64,000 nt of DNA from assembly GCA_035772405.1 (NCBI GenBank), contig JAYKKM010000203.1:124001-188000 (forward strand), written 5' to 3'. Each line of letters starts with the position of its first letter. Within the stretch, counting starts at the first letter, position 1. Both the position numbers and the translations under genes were made by a program. This document shows, in pieces, positions 24,257 through 35,740 of this stretch. Origin of the DNA: Chrysogorgia sp. JL179-B06. Lineage: Eukaryota; Cnidaria; Anthozoa; Scleralcyonacea; Chrysogorgiidae. Under the pieces are notes generated by a model. It did no database searches. It was not told the DNA's origin and worked only from the letters and a program-made list of their open reading frames with translations.

Positions 24257-25229
24257 GTTTTACTAACGTTACAGTTTTTCAATATTTCAAAATGAACAAT
24301 GGATTGGTTTGAAATCTTAGCATAACAAAAGTGTTTAAACTGAATTCTGATCAAGTTGTCTTAAACTAATTGTCATCTTCATCGTCCGATTCAATCATAT
24401 TCTGAATTTCCCTTTCTCACCGACGGAGGACCATCTTTTCCAGACATTCAGGTCAGTTTTTGTTTTTTGGCCGTATTTGTGTTTTTGTTTTTCTCTATGA
24501 ACTCGCCTATCTCAACATCATTTAGCGAGTCATTTCTAGTCGGAATATGCACATGCTTCAGTTCTTTTGCCGTCTACGCTTTCGTTGTTTATAGTCTTTA
24601 TACTTGAAAATTTCATTGTCGCCTTCAAATGTTGCCAAAATGTCATCCATTCTTTTACTAAAAACAATGTGTTTGCTGGTAAATTAAACAGTGCTCACGT
24701 CAGCCGATCTGCATGTCAAACCGGTTTTCTACTATACAAATAACCAACTATCCAAATAACTAACTGTCCGAATATCGCTGTGTATTTGTACTCGTTTTTA
24801 GCGTTATTTGGACACTTTTCAATACAGTTGTATAATAAAACGTTTTCGTTAACAATATACCACGTCGAATAACTGATTGTAATTTAAATTTTGCAAACTC
24901 AATTATTTTCTCTCGAGATATAAGCATTTGATGTTTTACTTTTAGCTTAATGATGTAATTTTCACTTACTAGGTTAATCATTAAATGGCTACTAACTATG
25001 AGATATCTCAGAAATTATTGCTCGATTAATGACCAAATTAACCTGGCACCTATATTACAATCAGACTGATCTAATTGCTAGACATTTTTTGCGTACAAGA
25101 ATTCAATTAACGTATAAAATGCGTACAAGAATGCAATTAACACAAAAGGTTCAAATCAGATGCGCCACGAAAATTAAAAATTAGAAATTTATATCAATAA
25201 TTATGATAACTAAAATTGTAGTATAGGCA

Positions 25230-25312
25230 CAACGTAGCCTTCGCTCTGCCATCTGAGTTCTGGGAGCGTCTAACCGCAAATCAGAAGGGGTTCGATTCCC
25301 GTCTGAGGCTTA
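25230..25312 (+). other. tRNA-like SINE fragment
   Basis: cagaaggggttcgattcccg is a B-box with T-arm context; the upstream part is only loosely A-box-like. A relative occurs at 46650-46735. Confidence 0.45.
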
Positions 25313-25580
25313 GAAATAGTTTTCTGTATTTGCGTTAAATCTTGGGTAGCAAACAATTTACTATATTGGAATAACCAAGCTGCATGCAAGTCACATTTAT
25401 ACACTTATACTTGATAAAAGATATACAGACATATCGAGACTGGCAGACTGCTATCTAGCAGTATGTGTGACCGGCTTGGTCATGTGACAAAATATGTCAT
25501 TGTTCAGTGTCACGTGATCACGAAGTGCATCAGAGCTGTTCACCATCAGAGCTGTTCACCATTTAGCTCGCCGCTGCACA

Positions 25581-25621
25581 TTTCGAAACCGTAGACGGTC
25601 GGACACCTCTTTGATGGTCGG
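25581..25621. repeat. 41-bp inverted repeat, left copy
   Basis: The sequence from tttcgaaaccgtagacggtc to gatggtcgg is repeated perfectly in inverse at 27995-28035, enclosing the tRNA-like array. Confidence 0.95.
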
Positions 25622-25784
25622 TGTAATCTTGGGACTTTTTTACGCACCCTATTTTTTTGATAATATTCTAAACCAAACGCTAAAACTAACCCTAACCTAA
25701 CCTTAATCCTAACCCTATTAAAAAGAAAAAAGTAAAGTAAAAATTTAAAAAAATGGAAAAATTATATACTCACCGAACATTCGA

Positions 25785-25850
25785 ACCCCGCTCTCACAAC
25801 TAAAAATCAATAACACAGACCACTGGGCTATGCAAACGAACTTGACATTT
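25785..25850 (-). other. tRNA-like sequence
   Basis: On the minus strand ATAGCCCAGTGGTCTGTG (A-box-like) and GGGGTTCGAATG (B-box) are spaced like a tRNA. It has no convincing cloverleaf and lies between the left 41-bp repeat and the array. Confidence 0.4.
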
Positions 25851-26036
25851 TTTGGTTGATAATCAATATTTATGTAACCCATTGTAAGTAAACTATATAA
25901 TATATAGGTAATATTTGGTATTTCACTCGATCAAACTACATGTTGAAAGGATTTATGGTGAAGGAAAATTTCGAGTGTTGGAATACATACATTTTAAGAC
26001 CAAACCGGGACCAGTTGCGAAAAATGCAACTTAGCG

Positions 26037-26109
26037 GCCTTCCGGTAGGAATTGAACCCGCGACCCTGCGATTGCTAGTGCAGTGCTCTGACCACTGAGC
26101 TACGGAAGC
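26037..26109 (-). other. tRNA-like unit 1 of array
   Basis: The A-box TAGCTCAGTGG and B-box GGTTCAATTCC are intact pol III promoter elements. The acceptor pairs 6 of 7, the D-arm GCTC/GAGC pairs fully, the anticodon arm CTGC/GCAG leaves an oversized loop with AGC in its middle, and the T-arm is weak (C-A mismatch, G-T wobble). This suggests a tRNA-derived SINE head rather than a working tRNA. Confidence 0.75.
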
Positions 26110-26311
26110 CGTTGCCGAGAGCCTAGTCACGAGTTCTGTATATATGGTGGTAATGCCGGGATAAGATTCTGGTATATTATAGGTAATATTTGGCATTTCA
26201 CTCGATCAAACTACATGTTGAAAGGATTTATGGTGAAGGAAAATTTCGAGTGTTGGAATACATACATTTTAAGACCAAACCGGGACCAGTTGCGAAAAAT
26301 GCAACTTAGCG

Positions 26312-26384
26312 GCCTTCCGGTAGGAATTGAACCCGCGACCCTGCGATTGCTAGTGCAGTGCTCTGACCACTGAGCTACGGAAGC
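26312..26384 (-). other. tRNA-like unit 2 of array
   Basis: Same 73 bases as unit 1. Confidence 0.75.
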
Positions 26385-26586
26385 CGTTGCCGAGAGCCTA
26401 GTCACGAGTTCTGTATATATGGTGGTAATGCCGGGATAAGATTCTGGTATATTATAGGTAATATTTGGCATTTCACTCGATCAAACTACATGTTGAAAGG
26501 ATTTATGGTGAAGGAAAATTTCGAGTGTTGGAATACATACATTTTAAGACCAAACCGGGACCAGTTGCGAAAAATGCAACTTAGCG

Positions 26587-26659
26587 GCCTTCCGGTAGGA
26601 ATTGAATCCGCGACCCTGCGATTGCTAGTGCAGTGCTCTGACCACTGAGCTACGGAAGC
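26587..26659 (-). other. tRNA-like unit 3 of array
   Basis: As unit 1, with one substitution in the T-arm (gaatccg on + where the others have gaacccg). Confidence 0.75.
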
Positions 26660-26861
26660 CGTTGCCGAGAGCCTAGTCACGAGTTCTGTATATATGGTGG
26701 TAATGCCGGGATAAGATTCTGGTATATTATAGGTAATATTTGGCATTTCACTCGATCAAACTACATGTTGAAAGGATTTATGGTGAAGGAAAATTTCGAG
26801 TGTTGGAATACATACATTTTAAGACCAAACCGGGACCAGTTGCGAAAAATGCAACTTAGCG

Positions 26862-26934
26862 GCCTTCCGGTAGGAATTGAACCCGCGACCCTGCGATTGC
26901 TAGTGCAGTGCTCTGACCACTGAGCTACGGAAGC
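26862..26934 (-). other. tRNA-like unit 4 of array
   Basis: Same 73 bases as unit 1. Confidence 0.75.
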
Positions 26935-27136
26935 CGTTGCCGAGAGCCTAGTCACGAGTTCTGTATATATGGTGGTAATGCCGGGATAAGATTCTGGTAT
27001 ATTATAGGTAATATTTGGCATTTCACTCGATCAAACTACATGTTGAAAGGATTTATGGTGAAGGAAAATTTCGAGTGTTGGAATACATACATTTTAAGAC
27101 CAAACCGGGACCAGTTGCGAAAAATGCAACTTAGCG

Positions 27137-27209
27137 GCCTTCCGGTAGGAATTGAACCCGCGACCCTGCGATTGCTAGTGCAGTGCTCTGACCACTGAGC
27201 TACGGAAGC
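27137..27209 (-). other. tRNA-like unit 5 of array
   Basis: Same 73 bases as unit 1. Confidence 0.75.
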
Positions 27210-27411
27210 CGTTGCCGAGAGCCTAGTCACGAGTTCTGTATATATGGTGGTAATGCCGGGATATGATTCTGGTATATTATAGGTAATATTTGGCATTTCA
27301 CTCGATCAAACTACATGTTGAAAGGATTTATGGTGAAGGAAAATTTCGAGTGTTGGAATACATACATTTTAAGACCAAACCGGGACCAGTTGCGAAAAAT
27401 GCAACTTAGCG

Positions 27412-27484
27412 GCCTTCCTGTAGGAATTGAACCCGCGACCCTGCGATTGCTAGTGTAGTGCTCTGACCACTGAGCTACGGAAGC
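27412..27484 (-). other. tRNA-like unit 6 of array
   Basis: As unit 1, with two substitutions, one in the acceptor/T region (ccttcctgt on +) and one in the anticodon arm. Confidence 0.75.
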
Positions 27485-27590
27485 CGTTGCCGAGAGCCTA
27501 GTCACGAGTTCTGTATATATGGTGGTAATGCCGGGATAAGATTCTGGTATATTATAGGTAATATTTGCCAAATATTAAGTTGCATAAAGT

Positions 27591-27960
27591 TGCTAAGTTG
27601 CATTTTTCGCAACTGGTCCCGGTTTGGTCTTAAAATGTATGTATTCCAACACTCGAAATTTTCCTTCACCATAAATCCTTTCAACATGTAGTTTGATCGA
27701 GTGAAATGCCAAATATTACCTATAATATACCAGAATCTTATCCCGGCATTACCACCATATATACAGAACTCGTGACTAGGCTCTCGGCAACGGCTTCCGT
27801 AGCTCAGTGGTCAGAGCACTGCACTAGCAATCGCAGGGTCGCGGGTTCAATTCCTACCGGAAGGCCGCTAAGTTGCATTTTTCGCAACTGGTCCCGGTTT
27901 GGTCTTAAAATGTATGTATTCCAACACTCGAAATTTTCCTTCACCATAAATCCTTTCAAT
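27591..27960 (+). repeat. Inverted copy of the 275-bp unit
   Basis: One full unit plus a partial one in opposite orientation to the array; its tRNA-like part is 27793-27865 on the + strand. With the six direct copies it makes a hairpin whose stem is over 250 bp. Confidence 0.95.
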
Positions 27961-27994
27961 ATATAATATATATATACATAATAAAAAGATTCCA

Positions 27995-28035
27995 CCGACC
28001 ATCAAAGAGGTGTCCGACCGTCTACGGTTTCGAAA
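27995..28035. repeat. 41-bp inverted repeat, right copy
   Basis: Perfect reverse complement of 25581-25621. Confidence 0.95.
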
Positions 28036-28609
28036 TTTGCCTCGCCGCTAGCGAAATACTTCCAAAATGACATCATTTTTTCAGTTGTCGACCAATAAAA
28101 ACGGGAAAATTATATCATCGGTTAAATGTCTCTCTAGCGGCGAGAGAATTGGTGAAGTGGAAAACGGACTTTAGCTAAGCATAGCCAAAATTCACAAAAG
28201 CGTCGATTTAGCGAGTTTTATGAGATGCCGGCAGCCAGTTACTTTATGATCGGTCCTTAAAATTTCGATACCTAAAAGTTCGAAATTCGCTCGAACGTTA
28301 GACCTCCTGTTCACCATTTCGGCAGTACCGACAAACCTTTCAGATTTTTTGGTAATTATGCTGCTCATGTGGAAAATGATAGTGTAATTGAATCACACTG
28401 TCACACAAACCTTATTAACTGTGATGCAAACACTTGTACAACAACCTAACAAAGGAGATCGATGTTTCCAAACATGTAGTTCAAAATAAAAATTGCATTG
28501 CATGCACTCCATTGTATTGTATTATATTACGGAAAATATTTTGATATAGTGGTTAAATTGCTTTATAACAAGTTTGGTAATGTTTAAGATATCTATAGGT
28601 TCAATAACC

Positions 28610-29081
28610 AACCTCGTTCCCAGGGCATTTTGCCTCCACGGTGGAAGGTCGGCGAAAATGGCCCTGGGATCGGCTGGTCACATGACACCCAGAATTTCTG
28701 GGTGTTTAGATATGATAATTTTTCTGGTCTTTGTTCCCTTGGCTTTGTCTACTTTGTTGACCTGAATAAATTGAGAAATATTCAATGCTCTTCAGAGTTG
28801 TTCATGTCAGCATTCGTCAGCATAAAGCAGGTAACAAGCTTAATAATCCACCATACATCCATGGTTATCTCTTACAAAAGGTATGAAGAAGCATATATCC
28901 AATTTAGCGAAAGATATCACTTCTAATTTGCCGTAAAATTTGAAGACAGCATTTAGATTTAGATGAATAAATTATACTCGGCTGAATTAATTGAGTTTTA
29001 TGCCGATCCCATTTTCGCCAATGAAAGGGCCATTTTCGCCGACCTTCCGCCGTCGAGGCAAAATGCCCTGGGTACGAGGTT
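28610..29081. mobile_element. MITE with 12-bp flanking direct repeat
   Basis: Inverted ends aacctcgttcccagggcatt and its near complement (tgccctgggtacgaggtt) are flanked by GGTTCAATAACC at 28598-28609 and 29082-29093. Because the TIR and flank share letters, the true duplication could be shorter. The interior is non-coding. A half-copy lies at 14760-14845. Confidence 0.85.
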
Positions 29082-29193
29082 GGTTCAATAACCTGTTAAC
29101 TGTAAATAAAAAGACTGACTGGTTTCGGGGACATAATTGAGTAATGAAAAATATTTCACTTGTTTACAGCTATTCTTTCATGTTTTTCTTCAG

Positions 29194-29245
29194 CTGCTAT
29201 ATCTTTCTGTGGTTTTGTATGCTCCAGCTTTAGCCCTCCAAGCAG
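29194..29245 (+). CDS. SLC5 transporter, exon with LLYLSVVLYAPALALQA
   Basis: An acceptor (tttttcttcag) and donor (gtaagag) flank 52 bases encoding LLYLSVVLYAPALALQA plus one base (phase 0 in, 1 out). The YAPALAL motif is strongly conserved in SLC5A6/8/12 proteins. It should follow a missing segment of about 22 residues. Confidence 0.92.
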
Positions 29246-29750
29246 GTAAGAGAGTTCATTTCAAATACATTAACCATACGAATAATTATACAACTTTCCA
29301 TTAAGTTTGTGTGTGTTAATAATCATCATGTCGCTTCAAATACCAGAATGCTTTGAGGGTCTTTCTTTGTTTGCAAGTTTGTCAAATATCTCCTGTGTCT
29401 AAATAAGAATTATATTGGCTGGAAGTCGAATGACACCATAGTGCATGTATACTAAGCATTTGTTAGTAGTTTTAATCCCATTACTGCAAGATTTAATACA
29501 TAATTATTGTAGTTCGAACGGAGCAGCTGAAACGGAGCCACGGGATCGAACGGAGGTTTGAAAGCAATATTATTAGCAATCTCAACTGAACAATATGTAA
29601 ATCAGTAGGAAATCAGTAAGTCACTCAAAGCCTGCGATCCTTTTGTCCAGCGACAAGGGATCCTTGTCGGTAACTAATTCATGTTAAGTCTACACAATGG
29701 TTTTGATAAGGTTTGGGCGCGTTTAGGATGTAATAGTTAGGGCTAGAATC

Positions 29751-29833
29751 AGCACTACCAGAAACAACTGCGAACTAGCCATTAGACGCCTATATTAAAA
29801 GCTATGGTAGTTCGCAGTTGTTTCTGGTAGTGC
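29751..29833. repeat. Hairpin of about 27-base arms
   Basis: cagcactaccagaaacaact followed by gcgaacta is matched in reverse complement ending ctggtagtgctg after a loop of about 27 bases. Confidence 0.85.
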
Positions 29834-29839
29834 TGATTG

Positions 29840-30460
29840 AATATCAGCATAAGGAAACATATTTCTGTTTTGAAAGTCTTCAAAATTTGTAAACCTTTTA
29901 ATGTCTTGCAAGCAACAACATATGATTGTTTAGCGGCGTGATTTTTTAAAGAACGAGGCAACAACATATGATATGTTTAGCGGGCGTCATTTTTAAAGAA
30001 CGAGGCAACAACATATATGTTTAGCGGTATGTTTAGATAAACAAGACCCTTGATGCTTGTATGATTAACTCGTGCCTTTGGGAGGGGTAGTAAAATTAAA
30101 CACGACACCATCAAAGGAACAGGAAAATAATAGTTGTTCCAACATTAGCATCTGCACCACCAGACTGCAACTTATGAAAAAAGCTAATTACCCTGAACAC
30201 AATTTTAACAATCAAATAATTATTACAAGTGACAGCAGACAGGAAGTGAAAAATGGTGTGTATGGTTTCTTTGCTCAAATGATAGTTACTCAAGAGTGTA
30301 TTATTGAGTTATAATCCACGCTTATTATCAATTGTCTAAATAATAGCACAAAACTGTTTGTTCATGGGAATATATATGTTACTACAGTCATATATAGAAT
30401 GCTATTTGTAGGTGCTTCGAAATTATCAGACACTTTGGATACATTTGTTGATTGGTTGTT
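29840..30460. other. Intron; tandem decayed block, no gene
   Basis: A short motif caacaacatatgat..gtttagcgg repeats imperfectly three times at 29905-30030. No coding sequence is seen. Confidence 0.5.
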
Positions 30461-30465
30461 ATGCT

Positions 30466-30890
30466 CTAATAGACTAATACAGTAGTTGAGCTGTAGTATA
30501 CTTCATCTAAATGACAAATGTTCATAGTAGTAGTAGAGTTATTTTCTGTGTGAAATGGTCTAATAATAGTAATTGGTGCAAAGTCTCCAAGTTCATGGGA
30601 TTCAATTATAAAGATAGTAAGATTCATTGGATCTGCAACTGCTTGTACGATTAGTGCATCACACCATGTACCTTGTTGAGACATTTTAGCTAGGTAAGTT
30701 AGCCACGAGTTTTCTGTATTACTCTCAATAAACCTTTCTGGATTATTCCTCATGGATTCTACTCCTGTGGTACGTACAGTACATTCATATGATAGTTTGA
30801 TTCACCATATAACTGATGAGATATGGCTCTAAAGAAACAGTCACCTGCACCAAGAACATCTAATATTTTAAACCTTGTTCTGCTAATCTC
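30466..30890 (-). pseudogene. OTU-type cysteine protease domain, broken
   Basis: From about 30890 the minus strand reads FKILDVLGAGDCFFRAISHQ then LYGESNYHMNV, resembling the catalytic-cysteine segment of OTU deubiquitinases (DGNCFFRA). After a small frame break near 30775 it resumes MRNNPERFIESNTENSWLTY, KMSQQGTWCDALIVQAVAD and ends in ICHLDEVYYSS. The aspartate usually three residues before the cysteine is alanine here, and the histidine of the usual HY-S motif is tyrosine. OTU domains of this type are often carried by transposons; this copy looks inactive. Confidence 0.75.
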
Positions 30891-30894
30891 AATC

Positions 30895-31420
30895 TGCTAA
30901 TCGATCTTAGTGTTATTAGTGTATTTTTTATATTTTTTAACCAATCTTAGTGTTATTAGTGTTTTAAGTAAAAAAATTATATTTTTTATAATATTTATGG
31001 ACTTTTACCAACAGGATAACAGATAACAGATTCCTTTTCTTTATTACATAAGCTATCTGAAGTGACAATCCTGTATAAATATTCGTCCAATAAATAAATA
31101 ATAAATAAATAAACTGTAACTAGAAGGCACCCAGAGACTGCATACCACCGCCAGCGGGTTGCACTAGGCCAATTGCTCACCAGACCTACATGTCTATAAA
31201 CTGGTCTCTCTTGAATGAATAAAATGCTTGATTGCATTTGTTCCGTTGAGTGCACGTTTTGGCTTTTGTATAAACAATGAAACTGACAAGCTCGTTGTTT
31301 TGTGAATTCAGCTTGTTTGTGAATATTAAAGATTTGAATATTATAAGGATAATATAATGAGCGCAATCAAGCGCTTTTTATTCATTTCTTCAACATGGAG
31401 AAGCTTAATTTTTGAATTAT
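30895..31420. other. Intron, no gene seen
   Basis: A short direct repeat (aatcttagtgttattagtgt) occurs at 30903 and 30943. The rest has no recognisable coding content. Confidence 0.4.
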
Positions 31421-31428
31421 CGTGCTTA

Positions 31429-31655
<227 letters not shown>

Positions 31656-31736
31656 AGGTAAAAACATAACCTGGCGGAGGAAATAATGGTAGTGTATCAT
31701 TTTATTATTGCTCTGTGTAGCAGGACCAGCGTTTAA

Positions 31737-32135
31737 CTCTTTCCTGACCGGTCCAGTCAAAATGGGTCGTAGAAGACCCGCGAAGTCGTCAATCGATAAA
31801 CGGCACACAGTAACGCAAGATTAAAAATTGAAATTCGACAAGCGCTAGGAACATGAAATCCACGCACACGCCAAGTTTGATTTTATAAACAACTCTGCGA
31901 TTGGTGGCCTTTTTTAGAAAAATGTAAATTTTTCAACGTGATTTATGATAATTAATGCCAATTTATATTAACATAATGTGTTTTGTTCGGGAAATTTAAA
32001 AGTACAAGTAAAAGTCGGTTTATTGGGCTTTCAGGAAATGTATAGCTTTCGCAACAGTTATGGTTATTTCAAGAGATATCAACAGAACAAAGATGTGGTT
32101 CAATTTTGGATGTTTTTCAGCCTGTCAGGAAAGAG
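31737..32135. mobile_element. TTAA-flanked MITE, copy B
   Basis: Ends CTCTTTCCTGACCGG and CCTGTCAGGAAAGAG, with TTAA at 31733-31736 and 32136-32139. It is homologous to copy A (22333-22737) in reverse orientation. Confidence 0.88.
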
Positions 32136-32139
32136 TTAA

Positions 32140-33755
32140 TTCAATGTAACCTGAGATCAGCAACATTCTTCACACAATACCTTTGATGTTGATTATCAGA
32201 TTTTACTGGATAACAATTAACTGTACAAATAATCTTTAGATAACAATGGATAATTAAATACTTCGCTTGTTTCATATTTCAATGTTTCGACCATAATAAT
32301 ACCGGTTTCTTCGTCTTTCCCTGCTAGGACAGCTCTCTCACGAATGTAAGGGTTGGCGACCATATAAACACTGTTGGTCTCTTCGTATTTCGCTGCTAAA
32401 AGATAACTTGAGATAACTTTAAAAGATAACTTGTGCATCTATAAAACACAGCAAAGAGTCAAAAACATGGTAAATAGCATGTATAAAATATAAATTACTA
32501 GTTTCCATCTGTCAACTTGACGCATGTCAAAGTCTTTCTCATTCCCAGGCTTCGCTTTTAGAGGAACGCGCTAAATTCACGGTGTAATGAGTTGTTAATC
32601 CACAATTATAGAATTTATTCCTTAAGATTTCATATTAAAAGAGTTCAGCTTTAATACAGTAATATACTAAAGTTCATCGAAGGAACACTCGTGCTCAATA
32701 ACAAGTCCAAAATGCGTATGCTCCTACTGAGCGACCGCTGTCCACAACCTAAAAGGTTACAATTATATTAAATGTACTATCAACTAATAGTTTCTCACAA
32801 ATCCTGTACACAGTGTATGGAAATAAGTGGCGAGCTGCTGCGATACAAACCGGATGTATTGCACAACGTTTTGCACATTTCTGACAGCGGAAAAAAATTG
32901 CATTTTATGACTCGTCTCCCGGCCATAGGCCTGGGCACGAGTAATTAGCCGTAGCCGTTCGACTGCGCAGCCATTGCACTGATTTTTCGCGACTATCCGG
33001 CTATAGAGTGTTAAGCTATGTGGCGGGGTATTCTGCAATTAAGCTGTCGATAATTCTCCTTTAGTTATATATACATAACTTGGATCTGGCTGAAACAAAC
33101 ATTTTTGTGTTCATCTAAATCACTGAATGTTTGTAAGCAATACGACCATAACCAATATTTAGAAATGCTCTTTCAAAGAGGTCTATTCATTTTCAAGTGA
33201 TTGAAAAGTCTGAAAGCAACCACAACCTTTTTGCCGTTACTTGTTCCTGTATTCGACGTACACTTTTGTAAGTTCGTAATTCATTCCTGTATTTTTTTAT
33301 TTTTTCATTTCTTCAGATCGACAAATTGCAATTGTTGCGTCATTCCTATAAGTTTTGCGAAACATGCAGTGTGCTCATCTTCATACGCCATTTTGTTTGG
33401 TCGCTATTGCTTGAGTGTTCGCTCAAACTATCCAAATAAATATAGTAAATTTGTGATAAGATTCATAACGAATGTGGCTAAAAAGTAACAATCGCACACG
33501 CCGATCGCGGTAGACCTACACTAAAAGATGACGAGCTATTTCGGAATAGGGTTGGTCCGTGATAATGAATGCCAATTTAGTTGAATGCCAAAAGTTATGA
33601 ATGCCCAAAGTATACATATGAATGCCAAACGAACAAATCTAAACCAGAATATAAACTTGAATACAATGTTACATGAAAACTCTCGTTACGTGTCATTGAA
33701 TCGCTCAAATCCTGTAAATAGAGGCACAGAGAACGCTGATGAAGTCAACTTACCT
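32140..33755. other. Intron, no gene recognised
   Basis: Several short ORFs exist, but none has a domain or motif that I recognise. Confidence 0.4.
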
Positions 33756-34660
33756 CAAGGCACGTATTTTATGTACTTGGACTCGGCAATTCCAAATCTG
33801 TTTTCAGAATTGAAATCGAGTATACAGCTAATTAAATAAAGGTTGTCCGTTAAGGTCAAAACCACAAAGCATCAAATTATAAGCGCGTAAAGCATGACGG
33901 GAGCTTGCGTGTGTAGGTTAGTTTGAATTAATGCGGTTTGTGCACGTGATACAAATCTTACTTGAGCCAAAATCCAAAACGGTGACTCGTGGAGACAGAA
34001 CATTCTCAGTTGCCACACCAAAATTATGGAATTCATTACCACAGGAAATTAGAAGCATTGATAATTTAAGTAGTTTAATTAATTAGTATAATCTAAGTCA
34101 GCACTTAAGACTTTTCTTTTTTTAAATTAATAGTTTTTTGTTCATAGTGGTAATATATGTATAAAACTGTAATTAGTTTTATAAGTAACATTAAGAATAT
34201 ATTGTTGTAAGAGCATTGAGACTATTGTATAATACTCCCAAAACGTCTTTATTATTATTATTGTACAAAATGTGGCATTTTGTACAATAAGCGTACAGCG
34301 ACCCGCAATAATTCAAACTAACCTGCACATTCAACCTCCCATCATGCTTTTCGCACTTAGAGTTTGAGGTTTTGCACTTTTGAGTTTTGACCTTAAAGGA
34401 CAACCTTAATTTAATTAACTGTATATTGACCGAGATGACGTTCAAAAATCTACGACAAAGCGGCCTTCCTATTGCCGATTAAGTATATAAACAGGTTTTT
34501 ATGTAGGGTAGGCACGTTCGCATGATATAATAGACATGTGTGTACATGCATACATGTCGATAATTCCAAATCTGTTTTCAGAATTGAAATCGGTTAAATA
34601 TTGACCGAGTTAACGTTCAATATCTACGATGAAGCATCCTTTTCGAATTGTGGTCAACAA
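33755..34660. repeat. R1 repeats flanking a LINE 3' fragment
   Basis: R1 cores lie at 33755-33835 and 34480-34660. The stretch aggttgtccgttaaggtcaaaac near 33840 is inverted at about 34390-34412, so the LINE piece between them sits inside a fold-back. Confidence 0.65.
33942..34245 (+). pseudogene. LINE 3' end fragment
   Basis: The frame reads KTVTRGDRTFSVATPKLWNS followed by LPQEIRSIDNLSS, the conserved C-terminal block of many CR1/RTE-type LINE reverse transcriptases. It is broken by stops near 34083 and is followed by a 3' UTR-like AT-rich tail with taagagcattgagactattg. Confidence 0.75.
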
Positions 34661-34795
34661 ATACATGGCGTGCGAGGTCTGGGGACCATGGATGGGGGAA
34701 ATTCCGCAAGAGGCGAGGATGAAATTCTAGGGGTGCTAGGGTTATGATTGGGGTTAAGACCTCCCTGAAGGTCGTGGCTAGATGGAATACTCGCA

Positions 34796-35013
34796 GTTGA
34801 GGTGAGCGTGAGGTACTAGGTCTGAGTCGTCGATCAGAAAGAGTAAGGTCGCAGTGCTCTAGAAGAAGGTCTGTGATTGGTTAGAAGCTTTCTGTGATTG
34901 GTTAGGATCTCCTGTGAGATGGGGGAAATGAGTCGTAATTTTAACCAATGACAATCGACGTTCTAGAGCACTGCGACCTGACCCATCAGATATAGTACCT
35001 CACGGTCACCTCA
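34796..35013. repeat. Fold-back MITE
   Basis: gttgaggtgagcgtgaggta and its complement tacctcacggtcacctcaac bound an inner pair (ggtcgcagtgctctaga / tctagagcactgcgacc). Confidence 0.8.
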
Positions 35014-35672
35014 ACAGACCTCCCAAGTCCCCCGGTCCTGCCGGGTATGGCGGGTATCTGTATAGTATAATAATAATTTCTCTAGTACTTCACATTGATG
35101 GCACGGCCTTATTGCTTAAAATTATCGGTGATTTATATTGGTAATAGTTTCACATATTCCGTCAGCACCAATCTCCCTCCATCGTTCGAAAACAAAATAT
35201 ATAAGATAGACTTATATAAGACACTGGTAAGTTACATTTATTTTAATTTTTTTTAATTAAAAATTTTGTTTTAACATGATTATATGAATCCCCTGGTTTT
35301 TTCTGTGACCTCCAGATTTTCAGTTCCATCTAATCACGACCCTTCCTGAACTATATAGGATATCCAGATCAACCAAGTTCTGTCCAAACTCCAGTCCAGT
35401 GTTTACTACAAGTTAAATGCCCAAAGAACAGTTAAACTGTAGTTAAGAGACAACTAGACCCAGTTTAGCAGAATAATCTTAACCGGAAACGTCGGACACT
35501 TGACAAATTTGGCGAAAAAGATATATCTTCAGTATACCACGCTGCCAGCCCAAAACTTGTTCAAAGGAATCATTGTAGTCAAAGGAACTACATATACAAT
35601 ACCAGTGCTGATTGTTTGTCCTTGTTAACATCATTACATTTCACAGCGTCTTACTATGTTTTCTGTTTTTAG

Positions 35673-35740
35673 TTGCTGGCGTTCCTTTGACTGCTTCGTT
35701 AATTTCGACTGGCGTGGTTTGTACGTTCTACACGACGTTG
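35673..35740 (+). CDS. SLC5 transporter, exon with STGVVCTFYTTL
   Basis: The exon runs from the acceptor tgtttttag to the donor gtaagac. With the base carried over it reads VAGVPLTASLISTGVVCTFY then TTL (phase 1 in, 0 out). TGVVCTFY is a hallmark of SMCT/SMVT proteins. Confidence 0.94.

Larger units (their letters stand above)
25907..27566 (-). repeat. Tandem array of six 275-bp units with tRNA-like core
   Basis: Six direct copies start every 275 bases exactly (25936, 26211, 26486, 26761, 27036, 27311 by an internal landmark). They differ by only a few substitutions; copies 3 and 6 carry private changes inside the tRNA-like part. Each unit holds a 73-bp tRNA-like sequence on the minus strand plus about 200 bp of flank. 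ORFs of 86 codons repeat with the unit and are not real genes. Confidence 0.97.

Noticed and set aside
25936..27571. Six 86-residue ORFs starting MPNITYNIPES or MANITYNIPES
   Set aside because: The frame runs straight through the tRNA-like core and repeats only because the DNA unit repeats; no protein-level evidence.
25907..27960. CRISPR array
   Set aside because: Units are 275 bp with no short repeat/variable spacer pattern, and the genome is eukaryotic.
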